A DNA stretch of 64,000 nt, taken from contig OX387204.1 of NCBI GenBank assembly GCA_947561715.1, positions 5,337,001-5,401,000 on the forward strand. The letters run 5' to 3'. Below are positions 49,001 through 62,200 of the stretch, in pieces. Position numbers and translations under genes: made by a program. The notes under the pieces are model-generated. The model made no database searches. It saw only the letters and a program-made list of their open reading frames with translations, and was not told the DNA's origin. Source of the DNA: Ascidia mentula. Lineage: Eukaryota > Chordata > Ascidiacea > Phlebobranchia > Ascidiidae. The first letter of the stretch is position 1; each line of letters begins with the position of its first letter.

Positions 49001-52000
49001 CTCGACAATCAATCCGGCAACAAATGACAGTATTATTGGAACCAACTTGATATCATTGAATGGTGAACCCCATTCATTTGCCTATTCAATAAGCATTCAA
49101 TCGCCATCTAATGCTGGTATTTACATTTTGACCTTGTTTGGAAAGATGAGTTCTTCAACTAATCCTGAAGCACAATCAATCCACTTTACAGTTTATGGTA
49201 AGTGTGTTGGAGTAGTCCCGTATTGCAAATGAAACATGTATTTTCTCTCAAGGTATTTGTTGTAATTGGTGTGAATATTTTATTAGTACCTGCTAAAATT
49301 TCTTCATCAACTTCCAACCTAACTGTTGGAGTTGACAGAAGTGGAGCCTACATTGACTGTATCTCGGGTGGATACACTATTCCTACTGTCACTTGGTACA
49401 GGTTAGTCATGTGGATAGGTTTTTATTTTGTATAAAAATATGCTACTATGTAGAGGACCTACTCCAATTGCCTTTGATGCTTCATTGCTCATACACCAAA
49501 TATCCCAAACATCAGGAGTTAATTCAGTGGTTTCACGTCTTGTTCTGAAAAATGCATCAAAATCTGATGAAGGAATTTATATTTGCAAAGCCTCTAATAC
49601 AGTTGGGCCTCAAAATGTTACAGAAGAAGTGCAACTAAGTTCACAAGTTTATGGTTTGTTTTATACCATAGTTATATGTACTTGTTCCACTGATTTGTCA
49701 TTTGTTTATAGTTGAATCCACTCCACAACTTGTTAGTTCTCTACCAGGGAACACAACGGCTGCACCATTTTCTCAACAGCTCAATCTCACTTGCACTTTC
49801 TGTTCTTTGCCTTTATCTACAGTTAGTTGGAATGTTAATGGAAATAGTGTGACATCAAGCAATCAAGCTATGCCAATTTATATCTTCACACATAAGATAA
49901 ATCATCAAACTGTGGAAACAACACTTTTTATTTATAATCCTCTAATTTTGGGACCACAAGCCAATATTTCATGTCATGCTATCAATTCCTATGGCAACGT
50001 GAGCAACTTTTTCACGTTTGGTAAGCAATCAACTTCATTTGTCCACAAGTATCTAATTTAAAAGCAAAATTTTATGTTTAGGTTTGGACTATTTTGACCA
50101 AAACTATTATTTGTTTTCAACGACTCAAAAAAATTATCAAGATGGAGAAACGCACTGTCAGAAATATGGTTTAAATTCCCACCTGGCCATTGTTACAAGT
50201 GAACAAACACACCAATTTGTTCAGCAAAGGGCAAACTTTTATGCAAGTACAGGGCACTGGATTGCAGCTGATACATCAGGTATGTGTCTTATTCATATAG
50301 TCTGATCATCTAGTGTTATGGCTAGTTTAGTAATGTTATAAGTAAGTAATGCTAACGCAAGTGGTTTAATCATATAAATTCATCAATAATTAATTTATTA
50401 TTGCTTTTTCAGCCTATATAGGAGCAAAATCACAGAATGGTCAATATTTTTGGGTCAATGGTACACAGCTAAGTAAGTAGTGAGGTGTTTGCCTCACTAC
50501 AAAATTATGTTTAACTCAAATGTATTTCAATTCAATTAAATAGATTCAACCTTTCAAGCTTGGCATGCTGGATCATCAGGGACACATGAGTGTGTTGTTT
50601 ATTCAAACAATGGAAATGTGAATTCTGAGTTTTTGTGGAAAACATCCAATTGTAATGAACTCCACTATTTTATTTGTCAGTTTAAAGGTAGTTTTTTGTT
50701 TTCATGATAAAATAATGAAAATTTTATTTTTATTGAACATTAACGTTATTACAGTTTTGAGTGTATTTTTTTGTGATTTTAGCCTTGCCAATTACATTTG
50801 TTCCATCTGGTCCTGTAGCATGTGCACCCAACCAACTTGCTGTTAGATGGAGAGATATGACCAGTTTTAATGGAAAACTTACATTTAATTTAAACGTTGT
50901 GACTAACACATCTACTGGAATGCAAATAGTGTATGACAAAACAGAAACAGTGCAATCATCTGCAAATCATGAGTATCAAACATTACTTAAAGACCTCCAT
51001 CCTATGCAAGATTACATTATACAGGTTTAGTTTGCTACAAACAAATTGGTGTTTCTGTGTGCTTTATGACGATGCCAATTTAATTCTAGGTCAAGCTCTT
51101 TCCACAATTGTGGAATTTTCCTGCACCGATTGAAACTGTATTGACAACTTCAAGTGTTATTCTAAAAAACATTTCGTTATCAATGAACATGAAAAAATGT
51201 AGAATTACTTGGATGTGGCCAAATAATGTAAACTCCATCAAGGTTAATGGATTTAAGGTAGGACTATACATGAAAACAAACCAAAATATATTTCTCAGAT
51301 ACTTGAGTCTCATGAGAGTATCTGTACACTTGTATGCATTAAACAAAATCCAATATCTTGTGTTCTGCAATAATAATTAAATCTATTGTACAGCTTAAAA
51401 AAACAATTACATTGAACCTCTTATCATCAAACTCAACACAACCTGCTTCATGGCAAGAAGTGACTGTGGATGAAATCCCAGTCGGCAACATAAGCAACTC
51501 CTCACATTCCTATGAGTTTGAAGTGTTGCCAAACCGAAAAGTTTCTGTTTCTTTTCAAGTCTTGAGTTGTTCAAAAACTGATTTACATCTTGAAGCTCAT
51601 GGCCAATGTATTGCACCACCAACAGGTTAGTCTGAACTCAAGCTATTTTTAACATGGCAATATTCTTTTGGTGTTTTTTTTTGCAGAACCTGATGTTATT
51701 CCCACACCAACAAAGTTTCCTATTGGCCTGTCATTAACTATATTTGCTGCAGATGAAATGAATGGACCCATTAGGTATTCATCTGTAATCATTTTGAATG
51801 AAAATCATTTGTTTTCATAACCTAAAACTTTGTAAGCCCAATGGCTTTTGTTTTCCATGCTAACATGGAAAATTAACAAAAAAGTGTAATATTGCACATC
51901 ATTTTTAAATTGTTGGTCTAAAATATGAATTTCTTTTTAAGTTGCTATTTTGTCGTTGGATTGATCGTTGGTCAAGAGACAAACAGTTCATTTAGTAGAA

Positions 52001-55000
52001 CTTCAACCTGGAATCAATTAAAAAAAGTTCTTAGTGATGTAGAGTCTGGGTGGTATTGTGCTATAGCTGTACCAAGGTACTGGTTACTTCATAATAAATG
52101 CAGGAACCGCAATTGACTTAATATACTTCATAGATTTAGTGGAAACTCAATTTCTAAAACAATTGGTGATGGTGAACAAACTTCTTGTCAAGTTAAGATA
52201 AACTTTTCATTACCCAACCTCGAAACTTACAATTGCACCAACAAGCCATTAGACAGCACAAAGCTTTACAAGTTTGTATGCATGTTTTTTAACTACAATA
52301 AACCACCATTTATTGATTTTGTACAACAGTTTTTTCGTGGTATCCACAACTGCAACTGGTAGCTCTGTTGCTGTGAAATCCAGTCAACCTGTTAAAATGA
52401 GCAAGAATACAGAACCTCAACCCACACAACTTCCACCCAAAGATTTGCCAATAGGTTGATTCTCAATCCTTCTGTTTAACGTTTTCTATGCAAAAAAAGT
52501 ATACTATAGCTATTCTACATTTTGCATTGGATATTTTGCTATTGTACATGTAAGGTTCAGTTAGGTGGTACAAGCATTTTATTGCAGGTATAATAGTTGG
52601 AAGTTGTGTCGTGTTCCTATTGCTTGTCTTAATTGTGGCCGGAATCATTTTCTACAGGTTAGAGTTTGAGCTAATGGTGTGCTATTCTGTTTTCCACCTC
52701 AATAAAACTTATGTTTTGAAGGAAGAGACAGGCGGAAAAGAGCTCAAATACATCTGGAAAACATGTTGTTAACGAACGAACAAATAATGTCTGGAACCAA
52801 AGCGAAGGTTTAAACACGCTATCACTTATTGAATAACATGTACAGTAACCTGGGGCTTGGAATCGTTCTTTGCATTACGATCGTTCTGGTATAGTAAGTT
52901 TCTTAGTTCTGCATAACCATGCGCTTCCTTGTATGATGCAGGCGTGAAACATAATGATGAAGCTGTGTACGCTAACACTGGGTTTAGCGTGTATGCCAAC
53001 ATAGGTTTAGATCATTCTATCGCACTCAACCAATTACTCAGAACATATGACAACTACACACGTGATTCCGCAAAGTTGATGTCACAGTTTGAGGTATTAC
53101 ACGATATGTCCGTATGCTGGAACTTTAATTTACATATGTGCTCTTGTATCTCGCATTAGCTTTTTTATATTTTTTCTCCAACATAACTTTGCAACTATTA
53201 ACTAATTCTGCCTTCGCTTTGTCATATAAGACCGAAGTAGTCCCACAATTATATTTTACTACATGTATGTGTTCTGGAATTTTTGTTAATTAGTGCTATA
53301 GCTAGGAATAAAATAATGATAAATTCAGTAAAACTAGTTTTTTTTACTTTCAACAGGAATTAAAACAAGTTTCGGAACAAATTGTTTTGGAACAAACCGT
53401 TGCAAGGGCAAATCACAACAAAGACCGAAACAAATACAAAAACAACCTTCCATGTAAGACCCTTTAGAAAACACACAAGTAAAAAAACTTATCCAATGCA
53501 AAATTATCTGCAGATAACTTCAACCGAGTGAAACTGGAGAGGGAAGAGGTTGAGAGCAACGACTACATTAACGCGTCGTTTGTCACAGTAAGTATTGACT
53601 GCCGTCGGTAAGCTGGTTGTGTAAACACCTAAATGCACACTATTCGTCATACACTTGGTTGCCGTCAACCTCGAACCTAAAATAAGTACGACTGGAAGAA
53701 GGATACGTTTTTTTTCTTTTGATGCAGCCAAAGTGTTACGATACTACAGAAGTTGAACATTATGACTTCTTTGCCAAGGGTAATATCATAATGTCATAAA
53801 AACCATGTTAGCAAATGACAGAAAACGACATGCATTTAAAATTATCGGAGCTAAACAGCTTTGGAACACAAATCACGAATTTACTCATAATTTCGAGAAC
53901 AAAAACACTGGCCCATATTGTTGTTAACATTGTCATGTTTGAAAAACTTTCAAACTGATGATGGCATAAGTTTTTCAAACATGACAATGTTAATAGCAAT
54001 ATGGGCCAGTCTTTTTATTCTCTATTATTATTTAGAATAAACAACTTGAATTGCTAAAAAAAACAAAGACGCCCAATCAGAAATAGGGACTAATCTTAAA
54101 GGAGGCGATATGATATCCTTTATTATTCACTGGAAAGCACGAAACGTTTCAGACCAATAGTGGTTTGTTTATGTTGGTGTAGGGCACTGTTCTACGACGT
54201 GAATTCAATGTTTAGTATTTCAAGGTATCTTAAACAAATTTGGTGATAATTGTTATGCTGTGTATTATACGGTAGAGTTCATTTATGCTTTCATAAAAAG
54301 AAGACTTTCTAATACTATAATCAGTACACAATTTCCAATCAAACTAAACATGTTGTGTTGTTAAACCACAAGGGCTACTCTGGCAACGTTAAATTCATCG
54401 CCGCTCAGGCCCCCGTGTTCACAACCATCGAACACTTCTGGCAGATGATATGGGAAAATAACTGCAAGGTTATCGTCATGCTCACCAACATCTTTGAAAA
54501 CGGCAAAGTGAGCTTTTTTTACGACTTCAAGCCCTTTCCAGCAAACAACATACAAATACTTTATCATATTTTGCAGCATAAATGTGAGAAATATTGGCCT
54601 GAAGTAAACGAAGACATCCAGTGTGGGAAATTCTTTGTTAAAACAACACAAGAGAAATGGTTTGGAAGCTACATCATTCGCACATTCTCCATCTTTCAGA
54701 GCGACCAGACGGTAAAACAAAGAACTCACAACAAAGTTTTATGTTTTAGACACTCTTAATACATATGGGTTTGTCATATTCTAGTTTATATGCTCGATAA
54801 ATTTCAGTTGCGGAATTAAAAATTCCTACGTTTGCGAAACCGGGAATACTTGTACCCGGAAGTTGGTGGCGTTACGTAGGACTATGAGTGTCCCCATCAT
54901 GCCAGATTCGTAATCTACGTGTAACGTGTATTTGTGAACAGCAATACCGCGTGGTGACTCAGTGCCACTACTCGACCTGGCCCGACCACGGGGTTCCCGT

Positions 55001-57774
55001 TTGCACAACTCCGCTTCTCCGGCTCCACCAAGTGGTTGAAGAAAGCCGAGGCGAGGATGATTCCCCTGTTCTTGTTCATTGCAGGTTTGCGCAATCACAA
55101 GTAATTTGTTTCAGATAAAATTTATTGTCATTGCTTTGTGGTAAAAATGTGATTACGACGATGAACCATTGTTTGTGCAAATTGACGTCACTTTTCTCAC
55201 GGGTTGTTCGGGAATAACATTTTGTAAATGCATAAATCTTTTTGTTTACAAATTATATATGTTACACACAGTTTCTTCAAACCTTGTCTATTGTTTAAAG
55301 TGCTGGCGCTGGAAGAACAGGTACCTACATTGCCTTGGACATTCTGCAGGAGCAAATGTCGGAAGAAGGAAGGGTCGACGTGTTTACTGCTGTGCTGAAT
55401 ATGAGGAAGCAGAGATGCGAAATGGTTCAAAACCTTGTAAGTATTGACAAGCTCGAAAATATACACCCTGTATTGTTTGAAGACTTCACACTTCCTGCAC
55501 TAATTTTCCATGAAAATTGTTACCATACTTGTCAATTATATCCGGCATTCGTCTCTGTTATAAATGTTTACACAGACGTAGATAATTCCTTCACTCTTTT
55601 TAGAACCAATACATTCTCGTCCATAAGCTTCTTGTTGAAATTCACGTGATTGGATCCACTGACTTTTCATGTAACAACTTCGCCAAGAATTGTGCCAGAC
55701 AAGAACAGTAAGTAACACAATATGATTGTGCTACAAATGTGCGGATGCTTTCTCCAATGAAATCCAAACAGCCCCTGTGCAAATTTATCAGTATGATCAT
55801 AATTGTAGTTTAACGTAACGGCCAGCGTACAACTACATACCGGACACTTTTACTACTTGGATCGCAATAAACACATCGTGTTGACATTCTTTTTTAAGGA
55901 TTAATGTTATTGCAATTTCGGTTTATTTTCATATGACAGGTTTGTTGTGTTACATGTTTAAAGCCGTGTTCACGTTTCAGGTTGGAGACTGAATTCAAGT
56001 TGTTAGATGTGGTTTCTCCCATTGACACAAATCAATCTATTGCTCAAAAAACTTCCAACATCGCATCAAGTCGCGACAACACCGTGTTGCCATGTGAGTA
56101 ACCCACGATAAACATCGTTTTTTGTATAAGATAAGGTAATTTTTCTCACAGATAATTGCTCGCTTGTGCAACTTAGTGACAACTTCTACATCAACGCATC
56201 ATTCGTGCAGGTAAATCTTCGCATGGCCACGGGTCATGTTATGTATCATGTATTACGTAATGCGTAATTTAGAAATCTACCTTGACGTTGGTATGAACTA
56301 TGAACCAACAAAAAATGGACAAAAATTGTAAATAATTCCATTAGGGTTATGACGGGACCAACGCCTACATCGTAACACAAGGTCCAACTTCGCAAAACGC
56401 TGAAATCTTCTGGCAGATGGTTTCATCTTACAACGTGGCTGGGATCGTCATGCTTACGTCTACAGACAAAGTAATTACGTTTTAGAAAATGTGGTGATTG
56501 ATATAAAAATGCTGTAGTTACATTCGTAACAACGTCCATAGACAGTCAGTTGATCCACATGTTCTTTCTTGTGATTTTCGAAATCTTATTACCTCGCATT
56601 TACACCAGGGATCAAGTTTCCAGTATTGGACGGACGACGTCAACACCCAACTTCAGTTCAGTTACCTGAACGTTACCATGACAACGAAAAATCAATCGAC
56701 ACCCGGTATTATGAGGCGCGACTTTCATGTGGAAGATCCTGACGACTCGGTAATCGTGTCTACTATGAGGCTGTATATATATTTATATACTGTAGTTATC
56801 CAATAATGATACAGTGACCCATCGACTTAAAATTTATTCAAAGATTTGTGTTCTCTATAATCTAATAAGTGGCGGACGCTTGCAATTTCGTGGTGAATCA
56901 TTTGCTACTTGTGAAAGTTACGAAAACACTTCCCAATAGAACGTAACGTTAGTATTGGCGTTTCCACCCTAAATATGTGTATATAGTAGTGTTGTTAAGG
57001 GACAAAATTAACTATTAGCCTTACTATCCAATTGGTATGGCCTGTCTCACGTACCTGAAACGCCGAAAAGGTTCCCTATTAAATTGATTTTGTAACATCT
57101 ATGGTTGCTACAGCTGACGTATTAAGCATACAGCTATCTTTATAACAGAGGACAGTGACGCATCTACAATGTGACGTGGCAAACCTGGGTGAGGAAAGTG
57201 TGATGATTGATCGTTTAATTCAGCTGATTGGAGAAGCGCACTCAATGAGACAAAACAGTCGTCCTATTGTTGTACATTGCAGGTATTGCGGTTGTCCCCA
57301 CAGTAACATTATTGCTTGCCAATATCTATCACAAATTTTGTTGTTTATGCAGAGATGGAGCTGGTTTATCCGGGATCTTCTGTGCTCTCTCCAACCTCGT
57401 GGACCGATGTAGAATCGAACATAGGATCGATATTTTCAGAACAGTCAAAGATTTACGGGATATGAGACCACTTATGGTTCGAACTCAGGTAAAAAGGGGC
57501 TAATGTTTGCCAATTATTCTCTTTGTTTTTCAAACAGAAGGGTATTCAGGCACTGTTTAATTCCAGCAATAACAACATAGGACAGAGGATGATAACTTAA
57601 CGCTTAACGTATGCTACATACAGGACCACTGTTTCGACCTATAATGTCATGTATACAGTTTACTTGAAACATATTATTGGCCTCATGACGTCATATTTTT
57701 AGGATGAATATCTCATGCTGTGCAGAGCTATGAAAAGTTACCTCCCGTCCAAAATTATTTATTCCAACCTGTGA
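46019..57774 (+). CDS. Gene E: lectin/Ig/FN3 receptor-type tyrosine phosphatase, type 2, complete
   Basis: Thirty-three exons join in frame to about 1615 residues, with the same domain order as gene B. This is the intact type 2 member. D1 has [21 protein letters not shown] and [10 protein letters not shown] (Cys about 1275), so catalysis should be possible. D2 reads [10 protein letters not shown] (Cys about 1546, Leu at the Arg position) without a WPD loop. Tyrosine motifs AVYANT and SVYANI lie between membrane and D1, and IIYSNL ends the protein; all are YxN and two fit ITIM rules. Lectin 1 has [10 protein letters not shown] and WIDFPC. The donor lost in C and the base lost in D are both present here. 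Expressed at the cell surface by inference. Confidence 0.88.
46728..46876. repeat. Inverted repeat element, gene E intron 1
   Basis: Twin of 33723-33870: about 40-base arms with an inner AGTAAAC/GTTTACT hairpin. Confidence 0.6.
47190..47835 (-). mobile_element. Antisense LINE relic, gene E intron 1
   Basis: Near-identical to 34190-34820. A decayed reverse-transcriptase fossil read from the minus strand; no intact frame. Confidence 0.5.
47882..48279. mobile_element. 398-bp MITE with TA target duplication, gene E intron 1
   Basis: Terminal inverted repeats of 26 bases, CCGTATTTTACGGACCATAA then GGCGCA, with one mismatch at the far end. TA stands on both sides (47880-47881 and 48280-48281). 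Gene D has the uninterrupted CAACA-TA-GTATACT at the same place, an exact empty site. Several GCGCCTTAT / ATAAGGCGC copies repeat inside. No transposase frame, so non-autonomous. The terminal sequence resembles a MITE type found widely in eukaryotes, from memory only. Confidence 0.85.
50477..50500 (+). repeat. Perfect 9-bp hairpin in intron 8 of gene E
   Basis: GTAGTGAGG and CCTCACTAC around a 6-base loop, immediately after the exon 8 donor in an intron of about 70 bases. Genes B (12342-12365), C (24616-24639), D (37115-37138) and F (62732-62755) keep it with one C-A mismatch. Confidence 0.6.
52722..57774 (+). other. Gene E cytoplasmic exons 18-33
   Basis: Exons: 52722-52807, 52942-53093 juxtamembrane; D1 53357-53453, 53514-53587, 54373-54507, 54577-54711, 54942-55084, 55301-55436, 55604-55707; D2 55981-56093, 56152-56210, 56345-56470, 56609-56749, 57149-57282, 57353-57488, 57703-57774. 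Phases agree throughout. Confidence 0.85.
53907..54010. repeat. Long intronic hairpin, gene E intron 21
   Basis: Twin of 40583-40686 with better arm pairing (AATGTTAATAGCAATATGGG on the right arm). Confidence 0.6.
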
Positions 57775-57906
57775 TGTTCGGATACAAGAACGAATCTTTA
57801 TTTAACCTATTGATAAACACTTCTTTTTATGTTCGTGTTTTGCTGATTGCGATTTTGTTTTTCTTGTTATATGTAATACTTTCTGCTATGTCCACAAAAA
57901 CGTGAA

Positions 57907-57912
57907 AATAAA
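57907..57912 (+). terminator. Candidate polyadenylation signal, gene E
   Basis: AATAAA about 133 bases after the stop codon, matching C and D. Confidence 0.5.
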
Positions 57913-58900
57913 AGTGTATGGTAACAACAGAGCTTTACAAAGGACATGCATTTTTACAATTACTTAAACCACAGCTACAACAATTCTTAAAAGCCGTATA
58001 GAAAACTTACCACCTCCGTGGCAGGAAGGTCAGGATACATCGAAAACATTTTGTTCATTTTTGCAATATATTAGTGAATTATAACATCAAAAACATATAT
58101 ATATATGTATAAATATATATTGTTTGTTTCAACATTAATTTTTCAAATCATTGAATGTTTCCGTATGTTGTGTATACATTTATTGCATAATGCAGAAAAA
58201 GAACAGAATAATTACTCTGCAGCAAGGCTGTTGACTATCACAACGATATCTGTAAATCTTCTGGCTGATAGTTCCGGTAGATGTCAGTAAAGCGCCACTT
58301 TGGTGTCTTACAGATAGAAGTTGCCTTACACACTTTCGGTCACTCTATTTCGGATATTCTGTAGAAGTGATTGCAAAGCTTTCTTTGGGAGTGCAAGACA
58401 CGAATCTATGGCAATAAGTTTGACTGTTTTCAGTGAAAACGCTTTTTTTCTGTTTTATGGTACAACTACTGATGTGTAAACTACATGCATTGACACCAGC
58501 TTTTTTACGCTTCGATATTGACTTGAAAGCACTGGCATTATATTTTTTTTAACAGACTAATTGTACTTGCAAAAGTTTTTCAGTCACCACATCAAAATAA
58601 AAAGAGTAAAATAACAAATATAACTAAATTGACGCAAATGCGTCACAAAAAAATGACTGATCTAAATATGATAATCGTTGGCTGATAATTTGGCACAGGC
58701 AACCATTTGGATTCAATTTTGACACAAGGACATTGTAAGCGACATTATCATAAGTTTTTGCCTCGGGAAGTACATTTCAACTCTTTATCGTACGGAATAT
58801 TAAGGTATACTGACATACAACACCACAAAAGTGTTAAATTGTAAAGACGCACAAAAACCATGTGGGCCTATTTAAATTACTCCAGAGATCTTACACATAA
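57913..58900. other. Spacer between genes E and F
   Basis: No gene seen. It is more diverged from the C-D and D-E spacers than they are from each other. An AT-rich stretch at 58095-58130 marks the empty site of the hammerhead-bearing insertion. Confidence 0.55.
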
Positions 58901-59244
58901 TTTGCAACTGCGGATAAAACGTGACATCGTTTTTTAGAGTTGTTAGTTCATACAGAAGGTTTGTAGTTGATGATTCGCGATTTAAACACTCATGGTGTGG
59001 CTCCACACGCTGGAATAATAATTGACTCATTGTGTCTACAAAGAACTGCTGTCGGAGGTTCAGGATTGGTAGAAGTAACATTAGACCAGAATATTAGTTG
59101 AAACAGCTGCAAACAGTGTATTCTCTTCTGTAATAGCCTTCTACAACAATTTATCTGTGTCAATATTTATTAACATCTCTGGATGTTTATCTTTTAAGTG
59201 TTTTGCGTCGAAAGTTTATAGTTGTATAAGTTGTTACAAACCCA
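58900..59244 (+). promoter_or_regulatory. Conserved 5' flank of gene F
   Basis: Keeps CGTGACATCGTTTTTTAGAG, GGTGTGGCTCCACAC (a short palindrome) and TTTATAGTTGTATAAG shortly before the start codon. The CRE-like core is altered (TGACATCG). Role inferred. Confidence 0.3.
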
Positions 59245-62200
59245 ATGATTTATTGGTTAATTCTTGTCGTGTTTCCGGCTTTGCTTCAACCTTCTATTGG
59301 TCAAAGTAAGTGCAAACAAAACCCAACAAATTCGTTTAACATAAATTACTATTAAAACATACTCTTTATATTTTTGACCAGTTGGCCTACAGGTAAGAAT
59401 ACTGCTATAAAATACCGTATTTTTTAACCAACTTAGATGTGGCGTTCTTAAGCTTTATCTCCTGATTTTTGCCTTACCACCCCCGACGAACTTGGTTATT
59501 TGAAACGTTCCCTCAATTGGCAAAAACTCATGACATGTTAATTTTGCTTTTGTATGAAGACAATATCAACTCAAACACGAAAACCTAACTTTAATTCATG
59601 ATCGCCTGACACATGTAACAACTTTAATACTAAATTGTGCATTTATTTTCAGCGCCTCTTTTCTATACCATAGAATTCTCTGGCGCCCACTTTGAGAATA
59701 ACTGATTTAGGCGAATCGCGTAGTATATCCTTCAACAATTGTGAAAAAAGCAAAAAGCACCAATGAAAACAAATGTAAAACACAACGGAAACATAAAAGA
59801 GCGAAAGTTTATGAATATGAAAAATTTGAAAATCATCATTGTTTGGCGTTTAATTTTCTGCAATTGTGTTGTATGCCACATCTCATTCAAATCTGCCTGG
59901 AATAAAATCTCCGCTTTAATGAATTAAGTCATAAACCCGGGTTTTGCGTTGTCACTTACATTTTTTTTTGCATTAAACTATAATGGTTAATTGTTTGGTC
60001 GCATACCAAGCGTTTCAAGAAAACTATTGCAAGCTCCCACAGTGGATCGCACAGATTGTAATGGTAAAATTAGCCCCAATCGTGGAGAATCGACCTCTAC
60101 ATTTCCATTTGTAATTGGCTACCAGTTTTTGTTACAAAAAGGCATTTTTGAATAAAAGGCAAAAAGATATTTTTAATCAATTATAAGTTTATTGTAAGAA
60201 CGTAGTTGTCAATCACGCCAAGTACCGGTACGTCTTCGTCTGCATCAAACCATATCGTATCCCTTCGAACCCTTTCCCACTTTGAACCCTAAAGAAATTT
60301 GATAAGGTCCCTTCCATAAAAAGATTATATCGTCTGCCAATATTAAAACTGTAAATTCGTGTTGGTTAATTTCAATGCCTTGAAAGTTAGCCTTTTTAAA
60401 TGCTCTCGCAAGACATTTTACACATAGAATGAAAAGTGGGTCTCCTTGCCTTACTCCACGTTTAATTGCAAACTCGCGCAAATTATAGTAGGAATACAAA
60501 AACCTAGAATACCAGAACTTTTAATATTCTATGATTTTTTTTTTTTAATATTAATATTCCATGATTTTTTTTTATTTTTTTTTTCACCCTTTTTTTTAAT
60601 ATTCCATGATGGTAACTATGATTTCAAGGTCAAGTTTTAGCGACATCTAGCGTCGTGGTTCGCATTTTACTGACAACTGGTTTCAAACTTGAGTTTTTCA
60701 ATCTTTTGCAGAATTAATTGCAACTACTACAGTGGATAAGTATGCATTGTACTTTTTTACCCATACCTACAATAAGGCAGATGCTGCATCAGCATGCGCC
60801 CAATTAGGATCACATCTTGTCCACATTCTAAATCAACAAATACAAAGTGCTATTGAAGTCCTTCTATCTTCGGTAACAGTAACAGTAACTTCGTCTGAAA
60901 CGCATTTGTGGAAATCTTCCTTTTGGTGTGATGCAAATAACCCTAGTAAAAGGAACCTGACATGGGGAAGCTCATCTTTGGTTGGAAGTTACCAAAACTG
61001 GAATTTAAATGATCCAAATCACGAGGATGAAAAATGCGTTGGTGTTGTTGGTGATAATAGACTAACTGCTGTTGTTGGAAAATGGATTGATTTTAGATGC
61101 AGTATATTGCTAAACTACTACATGTGTCAAAAAGGTATCACATTTGCTTTTTACTGTACTTGCCTACCTCACACATATATTTAAATTTTTTTTCATAGAG
61201 TTGTTAATTCTGGATTTGACAAGTTTTGTTGTGCACAATTTTACAAACATTTACATATCTGGCAAAACATGGTATAAGGAAATAGTAAACTTCTCAACAA
61301 TCAATCCGGCAACAAATGACAGTATTATTGGAACCAACTTGATATCATTGAATGGTGAACCCCGATTATTTAACTATTCAATAAACATTCAATCGCCATC
61401 TGATGCTGGTATTTACATTTTGACCTTGTTTGGAAAGATGAATTCTTTAACTAATCCTGAAGCACAATCAATTCACTTTACAGTTTATGGTAAGCGGTTT
61501 GGAGTAGTCCCATATTGCAAATGAAACATTTATTTTCTCTCAAATTATTTGTTGTAATTGGAAAAATATTTTTTTAGTACCTGCTAAAATTTCTTTATCA
61601 ACTTCCAACCTAACTGTTGGAGTTAAAAGAAGTCAAGCCTACATTGACTGTATCTCAGGGGGATACACTGTTCCTTCTGTCACTTGGTACAGGTTGGTCA
61701 TGTGGATAGGTTTTTATTATCCAATTCCCTTTGATGCTTCATTGCTCATACACCAAATATCCAAAACATCAGGAGTTAATTCATTGGTTTCACGTCTTGT
61801 TCTGAAAAATGCATCAAAATCTGATGAAGGAATTTATATTTGCAAAGCCATTAATACAGTTGGGTCTCAAAATGTTATAGAAGAAGTGCAACTAAGTTCA
61901 CAAGTTTATGGTATGTTTTATACCATAGTTATATATATTTGTTCCACTGATTTTCATTTGTTCACAGTTGAATCCACTCCACAACTTGTCAGTTCTCTAC
62001 CAGAGAACACAGCAGCTGTACCATTTTCTCAACAGCTCAATCTCACTTGCACTTTCTGTTCTTTGCCTTTATCTACAGTTAGTTGGAATGTTAATGGAAA
62101 TAGTGTGACATCAAGCAATCAAGCTATGCCAATTTACATCTACTCACATAAGATAAATTATCAAACTGTGGAAACAACACTTTTCATTTATAATCCTCTA

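Larger units (their letters stand above)
46019..52657 (+). other. Gene E ectodomain and transmembrane exons 1-17
   Basis: Exons: 46019-46079 signal; 48419-48847 lectin 1; 48907-49197 Ig-like 1; 49287-49401 and 49454-49653 Ig 2; 49712-50020 Ig 3; 50082-50279, 50413-50472, 50544-50687 lectin 2; 50783-51024, 51090-51257, 51394-51625 FN3 pair; 51687-51774, 51942-52076, 52134-52271, 52330-52454 membrane-proximal; 52588-52657 transmembrane. Lectin 1 differs from gene D at about ten residues by eye, although spacers and cytoplasmic exons are almost identical. Confidence 0.82.
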
